NCBI GenBank assembly: GCA_021773975.1
Contig: JAJFJN010000038.1
Location: forward strand, 1-64,000
DNA from: Gammaproteobacteria bacterium
GTDB taxonomy: Bacteria > Pseudomonadota > Gammaproteobacteria > Chromatiales > Chromatiaceae
DNA: 64,000 bases
Direction of reading: 5' to 3'
Part shown: positions 9,994-19,973 of the stretch, piece after piece
Layout: each line of letters starts with the position of its first letter
How positions within the stretch are numbered: the stretch's first letter is position 1
Program-made: the position numbers and the translations under genes
The notes under the pieces: generated by a model
What the model was told of the DNA's origin: nothing
Database searches by the model: none
Seen by the model: only the letters and a program-made list of their open reading frames with translations

Positions 9994-10973
9994 ACATCCA
10001 TAGCCACCTGCTCAATCCCAATGTCAGATTTGACCGTCTGTATGACAAAGTCACCATCCGCTTTTTTGCAAAAAAACTGGGGGCAGATCCTGCACAACTG
10101 CAGACCGATCCATACGGTACTTTTGTCTCATCCATGGCGCAAAACATTGCCCAATCGAAATATCTTGAAAACGCCTGTATCTTTGGCGTGGACAGCCGGC
10201 TTGATGAACAGGGCAGAGAGATAGATCGAGACAATACCGTTTGCGCCATGACCTCTGATGTACTGGAGGTTGCAGCTAAACATCCGAAACAGTTCATTCC
10301 CTTTATGTCAATCAACCCCCGGCGCAGCAATGCACTGGATCTGATTGATGAATATGTTGCACAAGGCTGCCGCGGTGCAAAGTTTCTACAAAACTACTGG
10401 GGAGTTAATCTCAATGATGAACGCTTTACCCCCTATTACGAGAAACTAAAGTCACACAACTTACCACTGATCATACATATAGGCAGTGAATACAGTATCG
10501 ACTCCGATGCACGCTATGAGAGAGCCAACATGCTCAAGCTGCCTCTGGCAACAGGTGTAACGGTCATTGCAGCGCACATGGGGTTGGGACGTATTAACCA
10601 CAAGCTCTGTTTTTGGCGCAATCTTAGCAAAAATCCAAAATACTTTGATGAAGATTACTTCACCATTCTAGCGATGCTACAACAACACGATAACCTCTAC
10701 GCTGACATCTCCGCCATTCTCGTCCCACTCAGAGCCAGAGCACTTCGGCACCTTTCACAGCAAACAGGTATCCACCATAAGCTACTGTTTGGAACTGACT
10801 ACCCTGTACCTTATACCATCCGCTTTAACACCCATGATCTCTCTTCAGCAGAGAGCCAACACATCGACAGCATTATCAATCCTTTTGATCGTTATACCGA
10901 AGCTATATTGGCCTACTTTCCCAAAGAGAATCCACTCTACACAAACTACAAAAAAGTTTTGATTAATCAATAG
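9981..10973 (+). CDS. Amidohydrolase-family metal-dependent hydrolase (TIM barrel)
   Basis: This 330-residue protein shows the amidohydrolase-2 layout. Near the start VDIHSH gives the paired metal-binding His, PLIIHIGSE and VIAAHMGLG supply later His residues, and FGTDYPVPY near residue 272 supplies the conserved Asp. Such enzymes hydrolyse or decarboxylate small cyclic or amide substrates, but the substrate cannot be read from the sequence. Its ATG lies inside the last codons of the lipid-remodelling gene (13-base overlap in another frame), so translation is probably coupled. A role in lipid-headgroup or acyl metabolism is a guess from context only. Confidence 0.78.
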   Translation: MRTVDIHSHLLNPNVRFDRLYDKVTIRFFAKKLGADPAQLQTDPYGTFVSSMAQNIAQSKYLENACIFGVDSRLDEQGREIDRDNTVCAMTSDVLEVAAKHPKQFIPFMSINPRRSNALDLIDEYVAQGCRGAKFLQNYWGVNLNDERFTPYYEKLKSHNLPLIIHIGSEYSIDSDARYERANMLKLPLATGVTVIAAHMGLGRINHKLCFWRNLSKNPKYFDEDYFTILAMLQQHDNLYADISAILVPLRARALRHLSQQTGIHHKLLFGTDYPVPYTIRFNTHDLSSAESQHIDSIINPFDRYTEAILAYFPKENPLYTNYKKVLINQ

Positions 10974-11170
10974 CAACCCATACTTCAATTTATTAAAGAT
11001 GGCCTCAGTTCATGGATAACAGCTTTCATCTCCTATATGCTATTTCTATCGACTCTACCCAGCTACTGGGGATTAATTACCCTAAAAGCACCCAGCCAAA
11101 GGAGGGGATATTAAAGTTCTACCTGTGTGAGACGAACTAATTAACAATAGACTTTATCTATCAGCATATT

Positions 11171-12037
11171 ATGCATAAAACCCAACAGCTATTTACACTC
11201 ATAGGCCTGCTTATAGCTTGCAACTCATTCAGTGCAGAGGTCGTGCGCTATGGTGCAACCCTGCATGAGTCACAATGGGGATCAACCAGTTCACGCATGC
11301 GGTGTGCCTTAATCCATGAAATACCCCAATATGGCAAGGCACTATTCATCCAAAACGCAGGAGAAGAGATCACCTTTAGCCTACGGCCAAAAGCTCAACT
11401 GCCAAAGGTGGATGAGCTGCAGCTTGTCAGTATGGCTCCGGCTTGGAAGCATGATAGAAAAGATGAGATTCTATGGAACATCCCCACCATAAAAAACCAA
11501 AAAAGAGTTGAACTTAATGGCGAATACTCATTGCGGGTTTTCACTGAATTAACACAGGGGATGGCTCCCACATTCAATTATGTTGACCCTGTTGATGGCA
11601 AGACAAAAGTGCTAACCACCCTCTCCCCTGTATGGCTAACTCCTGCACTCACTGAATTTACAACCTGCATCACCAACCTCTTCCCCTACAATTTTCAACA
11701 GGTCCGCCAGAGTCGGTACTTTTTTGATTTTGGCAGTAGCATCCTATTGCCCGACACCCTAGAAAGCGCCGATCTTTTGGCTGAGTTTATTCTGGAAAAC
11801 AAACACATCCGTCGAATAAAGATTGATGGCCATACCGACAATATAGGCCGCACACGCTATAACCGCGAACTAGGACAGCTTCGCGCCGAAGCCTTTCTTG
11901 GCTATCTAATAGAAAAGGGCATTGATGAGAAGCGGATCTCAATCAGATCTTATGGCGAACGAAAACCTGAGGCCAGCAACAAGGACCCTGAAGGGCGCGC
12001 ACTCAACCGGCGCATTTTTGTCACCCTAGAGCAATAA
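11171..12037 (+). CDS. motY: MotY-like OmpA-family protein
   Basis: This 288-residue exported protein has a signal peptide ending FSA before EVV near residue 22. The N-terminal half (about 22-165) resembles MotY, the T-ring component of sodium-driven polar flagellar motors: VRYGATLHESQW at the start, an EFTTCITNLFPYNF segment later, and Cys residues likely forming a disulfide. The C-terminal half is an OmpA-like peptidoglycan-binding domain (FDFGSS, DGHTDNIGRTRYN, LGQLRAEA, NRRIFV). No other flagellar gene is nearby, which is common for motY. A general cell-wall anchor is the alternative. It ends one base before the convergent comF. Confidence 0.75.
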   Translation: MHKTQQLFTLIGLLIACNSFSAEVVRYGATLHESQWGSTSSRMRCALIHEIPQYGKALFIQNAGEEITFSLRPKAQLPKVDELQLVSMAPAWKHDRKDEILWNIPTIKNQKRVELNGEYSLRVFTELTQGMAPTFNYVDPVDGKTKVLTTLSPVWLTPALTEFTTCITNLFPYNFQQVRQSRYFFDFGSSILLPDTLESADLLAEFILENKHIRRIKIDGHTDNIGRTRYNRELGQLRAEAFLGYLIEKGIDEKRISIRSYGERKPEASNKDPEGRALNRRIFVTLEQ

Positions 12038-12038
12038 T

Positions 12039-12755
12039 CTATTGCTGACCAGCTCGGCGAGCTACTGCCCAGACATCCACCCTTTCAGCCCCCCCTCGAC
12101 GTAATACCGTTGCCATCTCATTGACGGTATTACCGGTAGTGACCACATCATCAATAATCACAACATGCTGGGGCAGCCGCTCACCCTTGAGTTCAAAAGC
12201 ACCTCGAATATTTTTACGCCGTGCCTTCTGATCCAACCCCATCTGCGGTGATGTTGCACGATGGCGTATCACCGCCTGGTTATCAATGGGAAGATCAAAG
12301 CGTTTTGCCAGCGGACGAGCCAGCTCTAAAGCCTGATTGAAACCGCGCGCTCTCAGGCGTGATGCATGTAGCGGTACGGGGATGATCAGGTCTGGCAGCT
12401 CACACTGCTGCTGCACTAAAAAATCACCCAGCAACCTTGAAAGAAGACGCCCATGTGCCAGTTTACTGCGGAACTTCAAGCTACTCACCAGATGGTCTAA
12501 CGGATAGGCATAGCGTAGCGGCGCATAGCACCGATCAAATTTTGGCCGCTGTTTCTGGCAATGCCCACAAACAGCCCCCTTCGGCACTACATCTGGCAAC
12601 GGCAAAGCACACTGCTGGCAAGCAGGGTGATTGAACGGCAGATCATCTCTACAGCCCTGACAAAGATCCAAATCATCATGACCCTCAGCACCACAGAGGC
12701 TGCAAACATCAGGATAGGTTAGCTTCTGTATATTTTTAAGCCAGTTGTAAACCAT
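12039..12755 (-). CDS. comF: ComF-family phosphoribosyltransferase-like protein
   Basis: This 238-residue protein has an N-terminal zinc-binding double-zinc-ribbon region (CSLCG, CQGC, CQQC, CGHC within the first 75 residues). A type I phosphoribosyltransferase domain follows, with the PRPP motif VVIIDDVVTTGNT near residue 195. The ComF/GntX family is linked to DNA uptake and recycling, but the biochemical reaction is unclear. It diverges from the biotin operon, a neighbour arrangement seen in many gammaproteobacteria. The start ATG at 12755 lacks a strong ribosome site. Confidence 0.85.
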   Translation of the reverse strand: MVYNWLKNIQKLTYPDVCSLCGAEGHDDLDLCQGCRDDLPFNHPACQQCALPLPDVVPKGAVCGHCQKQRPKFDRCYAPLRYAYPLDHLVSSLKFRSKLAHGRLLSRLLGDFLVQQQCELPDLIIPVPLHASRLRARGFNQALELARPLAKRFDLPIDNQAVIRHRATSPQMGLDQKARRKNIRGAFELKGERLPQHVVIIDDVVTTGNTVNEMATVLRRGGAERVDVWAVARRAGQQ

Positions 12756-12770
12756 AAGAAAAGCTTGAGG

Positions 12771-12798
12771 TTGACAGCAGATTCCCTTCCATTAAGAT
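12771..12798 (+). promoter_or_regulatory. Predicted sigma70 promoter of the bio operon
   Basis: TTGACA at 12771-12776 is a perfect -35 hexamer. It is followed after 16 bases by TAAGAT at 12793-12798 as the -10. The bioB ATG is 36 bases downstream. No clear BirA operator dyad is visible. Prediction from sequence only. Confidence 0.55.
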
Positions 12799-12834
12799 GA
12801 TCCCGCTTTTTTGCTGCTGATAAAAGAATCTATT

Positions 12835-13803
12835 ATGACTGACTCCCCTCTGCGACACGACTGGTCTCTGGATGAAATCCAGGCACTGTTGGATCAACCC
12901 TTCAATGACCTGATATTTCAGGCTCAAACTGCACACCGGGCGCAATTTGAGCCCAACACCGTGCAGGCCTCCAGCCTGATCAGTATCAAAACCGGTGCCT
13001 GCTCTGAAGATTGTGGCTACTGCTCACAAAGCAGCAAATACACCACCGAGCTGGAACCCGAAAAGCTATTACCCGTAGAAGAGGTAGTAAAGGCTGCCAA
13101 TATCGCTAAAGAGAAGGGAGCCAGCCGTTTCTGTATGGGCGCTGCCTGGCGCAACCCCACCAACAAAAATCTGGATCATGTGATCGAGATGGTCGGCGCC
13201 GTGCATGATCTCGGCATGGAGACCTGCCTTACCCTGGGCATGCTGACTGATGAGCAGGCGGCTAAACTCAAGAAGGCCGGGCTGGACTACTACAACCACA
13301 ACCTGGATACCTCCCCAGAATTTTATGGCGAAGTGGTCACCACCCGCACCTATCAGGATCGCCTCGATACCCTGGCTCGCATCCGCAAACAGGAGATCAA
13401 CATCTGTAGCGGTGGCATCCTGGGGCTGGGCGAGAGCCGCAAGGACCGCGCCTCCATGTTGCAGCAGCTGGCCAATCTGCCACAGCATCCACAATCTGTA
13501 CCGATCAATATGCTGGTGCAGATCGAGGGCACGCCACTGTTTGGTGCCGAGGATCTCGACCCCTTTGAATTTGTACGCACCGTAGCCGTTGCCCGCCTGA
13601 TCATGCCGCACTCCCATGTACGCCTCTCCGCGGGCCGCAGCAACATGAGCGATGAACTACAGGCGCTCTGTTTTCTAGCCGGTGCAAACTCTATCTTCTA
13701 CGGTGAGCGATTACTTACTACCGATAACACCGAGGCCGATGAAGACCGCCAGCTATTCAAGCGCCTGGGCATTCGTTTTGCCGAGACCGCAGCCAGCGCC
13801 TGA
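12835..13803 (+). CDS. bioB: Biotin synthase
   Basis: This radical-SAM enzyme inserts sulfur into dethiobiotin, the last step of biotin synthesis. The CSEDCGYC motif (Cys 56, 60, 63) binds the catalytic [4Fe-4S] cluster; conserved segments include [13 protein letters not shown] and [10 protein letters not shown]. The 322-residue length is normal. The ATG at 12835 ([10 protein letters not shown]) is preferred over an in-frame TTG at 12811, which would add eight residues unlike the family. First gene of bioBFHCD, five bases before bioF. Confidence 0.96.
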   Translation: MTDSPLRHDWSLDEIQALLDQPFNDLIFQAQTAHRAQFEPNTVQASSLISIKTGACSEDCGYCSQSSKYTTELEPEKLLPVEEVVKAANIAKEKGASRFCMGAAWRNPTNKNLDHVIEMVGAVHDLGMETCLTLGMLTDEQAAKLKKAGLDYYNHNLDTSPEFYGEVVTTRTYQDRLDTLARIRKQEINICSGGILGLGESRKDRASMLQQLANLPQHPQSVPINMLVQIEGTPLFGAEDLDPFEFVRTVAVARLIMPHSHVRLSAGRSNMSDELQALCFLAGANSIFYGERLLTTDNTEADEDRQLFKRLGIRFAETAASA

Positions 13804-13808
13804 TTGGC

Positions 13809-14957
13809 ATGAAAGATCTCGCAGCTGAACTGGACAAACGACGTGCCGCACATCTCTATCGCTCACGTCGACAGCTCTCCTGCGCTCAATCGCCAGAGAT
13901 ACAGATAGATGGCCAGCCCCTGCTCAACTTTTGCAGTAACGATTACCTGGGGCTAGCCGCACACCCACAAGTTATCGCGGCATTACAACAGGGAGCCGAA
14001 CAATATGGCGTAGGCAGTGGATCTGCCCACTTGGTTGTTGGTCACAGCAGCGCACACCATGCGCTGGAAGAGGAGCTGGCCGACTTTACCGGCCGTTCCC
14101 GCGCCCTGCTCTTCTCTACCGGCTACATGGCCAACATGGGGGTGATCTCAGCACTACTGGGACGAGGTGATACCCTTTATGAAGATCGCCTTAATCACGC
14201 CTCTCTGATTGATGGCGGCATCCTCTCCCGCGCACGGCTCAAGCGCTACACCCATGCTGATACCCAACACCTGGCTAATCAACTTGGCAAAACCCAAGGT
14301 GAACAGATGATCGTCACCGACGGGGTTTTCAGTATGGATGGCGATATTGCCCCACTCACAGAGTTAGCCCATACCGCCAAACTACATAACGCCTGGCTGA
14401 TGGTCGATGATGCTCACGGTTTGGGCGTGCTGGGAAAAGAGGGTGGCGGCAGCCTCTCTCACTTTGACTTAAACCAGGATGATGTGCCGATACTGATGGG
14501 CACACTGGGCAAGGCATTCGGCACCTTTGGTGCTTTTGTTGCCGGTTCAGAAGCGCTGATCGAAACACTGATTCAGCAAGCACGTAGCTATATCTACACC
14601 ACTGCCCTCCTCCCCGCGGTAGCAGAGGCAACACGCGCCAGCCTAAAACTGGTACGCAAGGATGAGTGGCGGCGTGAACAATTGCAGGCGCTGACACAAC
14701 GCTTTCGTAACGGTGCAACAGAGCTGGGGTTACCCCTGATGGACTCCATCACCCCTATTCAGCCACTACTGGCCGGCTCTGCGGAGCAAGCACTGGCCTG
14801 GAGCCAACAGCTGGAAACCCAGGGCATTATGGTGAGTGCCATTCGTCCACCCACCGTACCGGAAGGCAGTGCTCGCCTACGCATTACCTTCTCTGCCAAT
14901 CATCAGGATAAGCATATTGACCAACTGCTAGATGCGCTGGGCAAATGCACAACATGA
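13809..14957 (+). CDS. bioF: 8-amino-7-oxononanoate synthase
   Basis: This PLP enzyme condenses pimeloyl-ACP with alanine. The 382-residue length is typical of BioF. The Schiff-base lysine is in TLGKAFG (Lys 235), and [11 protein letters not shown] near 199-209 supplies the PLP-contacting Asp and His. [10 protein letters not shown] is the usual conserved loop. The stop codon overlaps the next ATG (ATGA), so bioF and bioH are translationally coupled. Confidence 0.95.
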   Translation: MKDLAAELDKRRAAHLYRSRRQLSCAQSPEIQIDGQPLLNFCSNDYLGLAAHPQVIAALQQGAEQYGVGSGSAHLVVGHSSAHHALEEELADFTGRSRALLFSTGYMANMGVISALLGRGDTLYEDRLNHASLIDGGILSRARLKRYTHADTQHLANQLGKTQGEQMIVTDGVFSMDGDIAPLTELAHTAKLHNAWLMVDDAHGLGVLGKEGGGSLSHFDLNQDDVPILMGTLGKAFGTFGAFVAGSEALIETLIQQARSYIYTTALLPAVAEATRASLKLVRKDEWRREQLQALTQRFRNGATELGLPLMDSITPIQPLLAGSAEQALAWSQQLETQGIMVSAIRPPTVPEGSARLRITFSANHQDKHIDQLLDALGKCTT

Positions 14958-15751
14958 ATAAGCCAAATCAAAAAATAGCACTGCACACAGAAACCACTGG
15001 CACTGGAGCAGATTTGGTTCTACTACACGGCTGGGGAATGAACGGTGGTGTTTGGGAAGCGCTGGCAGAGGCGTTAAGCCGCCACTATCGCGTAACCACA
15101 ATCGAGCTTCCAGGGCATGGCCACAGCCCTTATGCTGATAATTTGCACAGCCTTCAGGATTGGGCAGATGCCTGCCTGGCTGCTGCACCGGAACAAGCCA
15201 CTTGGATCGGCTGGTCACTGGGCGGATTGATCAGCACACAAGCGGCATTGTGCAAGCCACAGCGCGTCAACAAGCTGGTACTGGTCACATCTACCCCGCG
15301 TTTTATTCAGGCTGATGACTGGCCACATGCGGTGGTTCGAGGAACACTATCCGGCTTTGCCGACACCTTGCGTAGCGATCCACAAAAAACACTGGAACGG
15401 TTTTTAGCATTACAGGTAAGAGGCTCCACAGAAGCTAAATCCACACTGCGGCAACTACGGCAAAACCTTCATCAGCGCCCTGCACCTAATCCAGCCGCCC
15501 TAGATCAAGGGCTGCATCTGCTTCGAGAGAGTGATCTGCGGCACCAACTCTCACAGCTGCAATGCCCCAATCTGTGGCTATTGGGTGGACGCGATACCCT
15601 GACACCTGCCAGTGTGGCAGATGACATCTGCCAACTACTGCCCACAGCAGAGATTCTGCTACTGCCTGACGCGGGCCACGCCCCTTTTCTATCACACCGT
15701 GCTGAGTCAATAAGCGCTCTGCACACATTCCTGGAAACACCGGATGAGTGA
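14954..15751 (+). CDS. bioH: Pimeloyl-[ACP] methyl ester carboxylesterase
   Basis: This alpha/beta hydrolase removes the methyl group from pimeloyl-ACP methyl ester, ending the BioC/BioH disguise step. [12 protein letters not shown] is the oxyanion loop. GWSLGG carries the nucleophile (Ser 88), GGRDTLTP the Asp and DAGHAPF the His. The ATG at 14954 overlaps the bioF stop as ATGA and is chosen; an ATG three codons upstream (14945) is also in frame. Its place between bioF and bioC supports the BioH role over a general esterase. Confidence 0.92.
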   Translation: MNKPNQKIALHTETTGTGADLVLLHGWGMNGGVWEALAEALSRHYRVTTIELPGHGHSPYADNLHSLQDWADACLAAAPEQATWIGWSLGGLISTQAALCKPQRVNKLVLVTSTPRFIQADDWPHAVVRGTLSGFADTLRSDPQKTLERFLALQVRGSTEAKSTLRQLRQNLHQRPAPNPAALDQGLHLLRESDLRHQLSQLQCPNLWLLGGRDTLTPASVADDICQLLPTAEILLLPDAGHAPFLSHRAESISALHTFLETPDE

Positions 15752-16607
15752 TCAACCACTACCCATCGATAAACAACAGGCAAGACGCGCCTTTGAGCGC
15801 GCAGCCGCCACCTATGATGATGCGGCCATACTGCAACGCCAGACCGCTGAATGTATGCTGGAACGACTGGATGTCGTTAAGCTGCAACCTGAAGTAGTAC
15901 TGGATATTGGTTCAGGTACAGGCGTAGCCACAGCCGCCTTGGCCAAACGCTATAAAAAGGCAAAAATCATAGCGCTAGATTTTGCTTTGCCTATGCTACA
16001 TCAAACCCGTAAACGTGGCGCCTGGCTACGTAAACCTGCCTGTGTCTGCGGTGATGCTGAGCAGCTTCCCTTTATCGATAACAGTGTCGACCTTATCTAC
16101 TCCAATGCCGCCATCCAGTGGTGTACTGATCTTGAGGGCACATTCCGGGAGTTTCTACGGGTACTGCGCCCGGGTGGTCTACTCATGTTTACCACCTTTG
16201 GGCTAGACACACTGAAAGAGCTACGCCAAGCCTGGGAGGCTGTAGATGGCCACAGCCACGTCAGTCCCTTTCCAGATATGCATGATGTGGGGGACGCCCT
16301 AATTCGAGCCAGATTTGCCGACCCCGTCATCGATGTTGATCGACTGACCCTAACCTATGACGATGTATCAGGACTTATGCGCGATCTCAAAATGATCGGC
16401 GCACACAACGTCACAACCCATCGTCAACGCGGCCTCACCGGCAAAGGGCGCATGCAAGCCATGATCAAAAGCTACGAAGCATTTCGTCGAGATGGCCTGC
16501 TACCCGCCAGCTACGAAGTAGTCTATGGTCATGCTTGGGTACCCGAGTTGCATAAGAGTCCAAAGAGAGAGGTATCCATCGATGAACTCATGCGAAGCCG
16601 CTTATGA
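15744..16607 (+). CDS. bioC: Malonyl-[ACP] O-methyltransferase
   Basis: This 287-residue SAM-dependent methyltransferase primes pimelate synthesis by methylating malonyl-ACP. Class I motif I is LDIGSGTGVATAAL near residue 53. CGDAEQLPF and YSNAAIQWC are typical of BioC. It starts eight bases inside bioH and its stop overlaps the bioD start. Family and context agree. Confidence 0.93.
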   Translation: MSDQPLPIDKQQARRAFERAAATYDDAAILQRQTAECMLERLDVVKLQPEVVLDIGSGTGVATAALAKRYKKAKIIALDFALPMLHQTRKRGAWLRKPACVCGDAEQLPFIDNSVDLIYSNAAIQWCTDLEGTFREFLRVLRPGGLLMFTTFGLDTLKELRQAWEAVDGHSHVSPFPDMHDVGDALIRARFADPVIDVDRLTLTYDDVSGLMRDLKMIGAHNVTTHRQRGLTGKGRMQAMIKSYEAFRRDGLLPASYEVVYGHAWVPELHKSPKREVSIDELMRSRL

Positions 16608-17278
16608 TGAATGGTCTCTTTATTACCGGCACAGATACTAACTGCGGCAAGACCGAGGTTACCCTTGGCTTGATGCAACTGCTACAAAATCAAGGGAAAA
16701 TTGTACTTGGCATGAAGCCCGTGGCATCAGGCGCCACACCCACAGCAGAAGGTCTGCGCAATGAAGATGCTGTCCGAATACAAGCCCAAAACAGCATTCA
16801 ACTACCCTATGCTGAAATCAACCCCTACGCCTATGAACCGCCCATTGCCCCGCATTTAGCCGCAGTGCAAGCCGGTGAAACCATTGACCTTAATGTAATC
16901 AGCAGCCACTTCATGTCACTGCAGGCACAGGCTGATTACGTCATTGTTGAAGGGATTGGCGGGTGGAGAGTGCCTTTTAATAAGCAGCAATCTGCAGCTG
17001 ATTTTACATGCATGCTAAAGATGCCCGTCATATTGGTTGTCGGACTCAAGCTGGGCTGCATCAATCATGCCCTGCTCAGTGCCGAGAGCATACTGGCCAG
17101 TGGAACTCAGCTGATCGGATGGGTTGCTAACGAAGTAGAGCCTGATATGCCTGCCAGAGATGAGAACATTGCAACACTACAAGCAGCAATTGCTGCCCCC
17201 TGCCTGGGAGCAATACCTCATATGGCGTTACCGTCTGTAGAAACAATTGCTGGCAGCTTGGGGCTACCACTATTCTAG
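16604..17278 (+). CDS. bioD: Dethiobiotin synthetase
   Basis: This 224-residue ATP-dependent carboxylase makes dethiobiotin from diaminopelargonate and CO2. The P-loop GTDTNCGKT covers residues 9-17, and VEGIGGWRVP is the conserved loop near residue 115. ATG at 16604 overlaps the bioC stop; the next codon is also ATG. It is the last gene of the operon. No bioA is seen in the window, so the aminotransferase must be elsewhere. Confidence 0.94.
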   Translation: MMNGLFITGTDTNCGKTEVTLGLMQLLQNQGKIVLGMKPVASGATPTAEGLRNEDAVRIQAQNSIQLPYAEINPYAYEPPIAPHLAAVQAGETIDLNVISSHFMSLQAQADYVIVEGIGGWRVPFNKQQSAADFTCMLKMPVILVVGLKLGCINHALLSAESILASGTQLIGWVANEVEPDMPARDENIATLQAAIAAPCLGAIPHMALPSVETIAGSLGLPLF

Positions 17279-17431
17279 AAAAATCAATTAGACAGGCCAG
17301 ACCTACCCCCCACTCTTAACTTCACCTTTATCATCAAACCTCCTTACATGCGCCACTCTATTACAGCGGCGATCTAATTTTTTACGCTGCAAAATAAAAC
17401 TGTAGTTATATTCAGTATTCACATGTTTTAG

Positions 17432-18510
17432 CTGAGAAATAGCATCTTTATATTGAGCCTGATATTGAGCCTGATCGTCATCATCATCACCTTTTTGATC
17501 AGCAGTGCACTTTTACGCTACTTTACCCACCCCATTCTCCGGCTGACTCATGAGACTAATCGATTAGCCGCTGGAGAGCAGGGTATTGAAGTAACTGTAA
17601 GCGGCAATGATGAGATTACGCACCTTGCCAGCTCCCTATCACCCACACCAGCACACCTATCAAAAAGGGTGATACCACTGTAGGTGCCGTAGTCACCTTC
17701 AGTGATATTAGTGAACGTCTGCTTGCCGAGCAGGAGATGCGCCTGGCGGCCTGTACCTTCAACACCCATGCACCCATTTTGATTACCGACTGCAACGGCC
17801 TCATCATCCGTGCCAATGAGGCGCTTACCCGTATTACTCACTACAGTGCGCAGGAACTACAAGGCTGCAAACCCAGCATATTTAAATCTGATCGCCACGA
17901 TCAGGATTTTTTTAGTAATCTCTGGCAGGTATTGCAAGCGTCCGGCCATTGGGAAGGTGAAATCTGGAACCATTCCAAGGATGGTCACGACTTCCCAACA
18001 CATCTCATCATTAGTGCCGTATATGATGACAAAGGCAACGCCACCCATTATGTCGGAAGCTACATTGATCTCACCGAGATCAATGAAAAGCGCGAGGCAA
18101 TGGCCTATGTCGCCACAAAAGAGCATGCATTAAGCCGTATTTTGCAGCTCTCTCTACAACCCACAGCCATGCAGGGTTATCTACAGCAGGCGCTAGAGCT
18201 AATGATTGACTCAGTGCCCTGGCTATCACTACTGCCTCTGTGGGTGTGCAGCTCAAGAAAAAAAGGTACCGTTTGCCGCCTGCATCGATGACCGCCATGA
18301 CGTACTGTTTGATGGCATGAAGCCACATGGTCACTACAACATCCCCATACTCTCCTCCGACGGTGAGATATTAGGTGTCATCGTCCTTTATCTGCCGCAT
18401 GGACATGAGCGCAGTGAGATAGAGATCGATTTTTTACAACAGATGGCGGATGTCTTTAGCATGGGCATATCCCTACGCTATACCACCCAGGCACTGGCTA
18501 AGCACGGAAG
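17432..18510 (+). pseudogene. Decayed sensor gene (TM-HAMP-PAS-GAF remnant)
   Basis: Fragments in different frames line up as one former protein. A TM helix and HAMP linker (RYFTHPILRLTHETNRLAAG) run in frame to about 17683. A PAS domain with PAC tail (NTHAPILITDCNGLIIRANE to YVGSYIDLTEINEKR) reads from about 17665 to 18190. A GAF remnant is split, its N-terminal part ending near 18240 and its C-terminal part (PHGHYNIPILSSDGEILGV) continuing in another frame to about 18500. HAMP and GAF both look internally shortened. No kinase or cyclase output survives. A 12-base tandem duplication (TATTGAGCCTGA, 17451-17474) lies in the TM region. The GAF is similar to that of the intact hybrid kinase at 2.4 kb, suggesting a relic paralogue. 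Confidence 0.72.
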
Positions 18511-18614
18511 ACTTACACACCACCAACACCTAAATTTAGCGCGAATCGATATAATGCGCGATGCGCTTGATAGAGGTTTTATATCACTTATCCTAAACTA
18601 CCTCCAAGCCACTT

Positions 18615-19904
18615 TTATTCTTTACTCTGCTTCACATCCTTTAGTTTTTCAATGCCCAATAACTTAAGCACCACATGTTCAGCATAAGAATTAATTTTGC
18701 CTTTCTTTACTTTGCGTAAAAAATATTTTTCAAAGGCAACCTTGGCAACATGCACCCATTTACCTGATTTTGCCCAAGTAACATTTCGTGGTGGAATCTG
18801 AGGCATCGCCACAAAAGCAATGCCGGTATCCCCCATATCTGCCAAGCAGACAGCATTCCAGGTAGCCTCGTAGGTTGCCTCTTTACCATCCATGCAGTCA
18901 TGAATATTATGCGCTGTGGCCGTAACCATAGACTCAATCATATAACCTGTTTTTGGAGCACCTGTTGGAACAGGTGTCTGCTCCACCGGAGGAATGGCAA
19001 CACAGACGCCCACAGCAAAGATGTTTTTGAAGGTAGGGTTACACTGATGCTTGTCAATTAGGATAAAACCACGTGGGTTCACCAACCCTTCTACTTTTAG
19101 AAAGGGTTCAATGCCGGTAAAAGCAGGCAGCATCATAGAGTAACTAAAAGGCAGCTCATGGCGCTTCTTCTCTTCGCCATTCTCATCCACCTCCAGCACA
19201 TGCATCACCCCCTCTTCAACCTTCTCAATTTTAGCATTGGTGATCCAGTTGATATGAGCATTGCGTAGCGCACTCTCCAACATTCCTTTTGAGTCACCAA
19301 CCCCACCCAAGCCCAAGTGACCAATATAAGGTTCCGGTGTAACAAAGGTCATTGGCACTTTATCCCGGATATAACGTTTACGCAGATCTTTGTCTACAAT
19401 AAACGCAAATTCATAGGCTGGGCCGAAACAGGAGGCCAGTTGAGCCGCCCCAATAATCACAGGGCCAGGATTACCTACAAATTTATTCCAGGTATTTGAG
19501 GCATTATGAGCATGATCAACATGGCAAATAGATTCCGTAAAACCATCCGGCCCTAAGCCTGGAATCTCATCAAAAGCCAATCGAGGGCCAGTAGCAATAA
19601 CCAGGTAATCATAGTTAAGCTGAGTGCCATCCATAAGCTCTAGCTGATCATCCGCAGGCTTAATCTCTTTAAGAGCAGAGACAATAAAGTCAATGCCCTT
19701 ACGCTTCAAGTAAGGTGCCAACTCTATTTTGATATCCTCAGGCGTACGCCAGCCCACCGCAACCCAAGGGTTTGAGGGTACAAAATGAAAGTAGGAGGTG
19801 TTGGATACAACAGTAACCTGATCCCCTGGCCTTGCTAACTCTTTCATTTCATAGGCCATCGGAATGCCACCGATACCTGCACCTAATATCACAATATGAG
19901 CCAT
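18615..19904 (-). CDS. sqr: Sulfide:quinone oxidoreductase
   Basis: This 429-residue FAD flavoprotein oxidises sulfide to zero-valent sulfur and passes electrons to the quinone pool at the membrane. The N-terminal HIVILGAGIGGIPMAYEM binds FAD. Cys 127 (ESICHVDH), Cys 159 (LASCFGP) and Cys 353 (NAVCLADMG) fall at the positions of the three catalytic cysteines of characterised SQRs. The C-terminal 40 residues are basic and amphipathic, suited to membrane binding. It is the last gene of a leftward run with RND, LolA-like, outer-membrane and CoA-binding genes. SQR subtype is not resolved by eye. Confidence 0.87.
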   Translation of the reverse strand: MAHIVILGAGIGGIPMAYEMKELARPGDQVTVVSNTSYFHFVPSNPWVAVGWRTPEDIKIELAPYLKRKGIDFIVSALKEIKPADDQLELMDGTQLNYDYLVIATGPRLAFDEIPGLGPDGFTESICHVDHAHNASNTWNKFVGNPGPVIIGAAQLASCFGPAYEFAFIVDKDLRKRYIRDKVPMTFVTPEPYIGHLGLGGVGDSKGMLESALRNAHINWITNAKIEKVEEGVMHVLEVDENGEEKKRHELPFSYSMMLPAFTGIEPFLKVEGLVNPRGFILIDKHQCNPTFKNIFAVGVCVAIPPVEQTPVPTGAPKTGYMIESMVTATAHNIHDCMDGKEATYEATWNAVCLADMGDTGIAFVAMPQIPPRNVTWAKSGKWVHVAKVAFEKYFLRKVKKGKINSYAEHVVLKLLGIEKLKDVKQSKE

Positions 19905-19973
19905 TACAAAAACCTCCTGGAAGCTATTTTAAGTAGCCAACAATTAAGCATCAATATCCTTTGTGTTTACCTG

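Noticed and set aside
13069-13617. 182-residue minus-strand frame inside bioB
   Set aside because: Entirely inside a conserved biotin synthase gene; an antisense shadow of codon bias.
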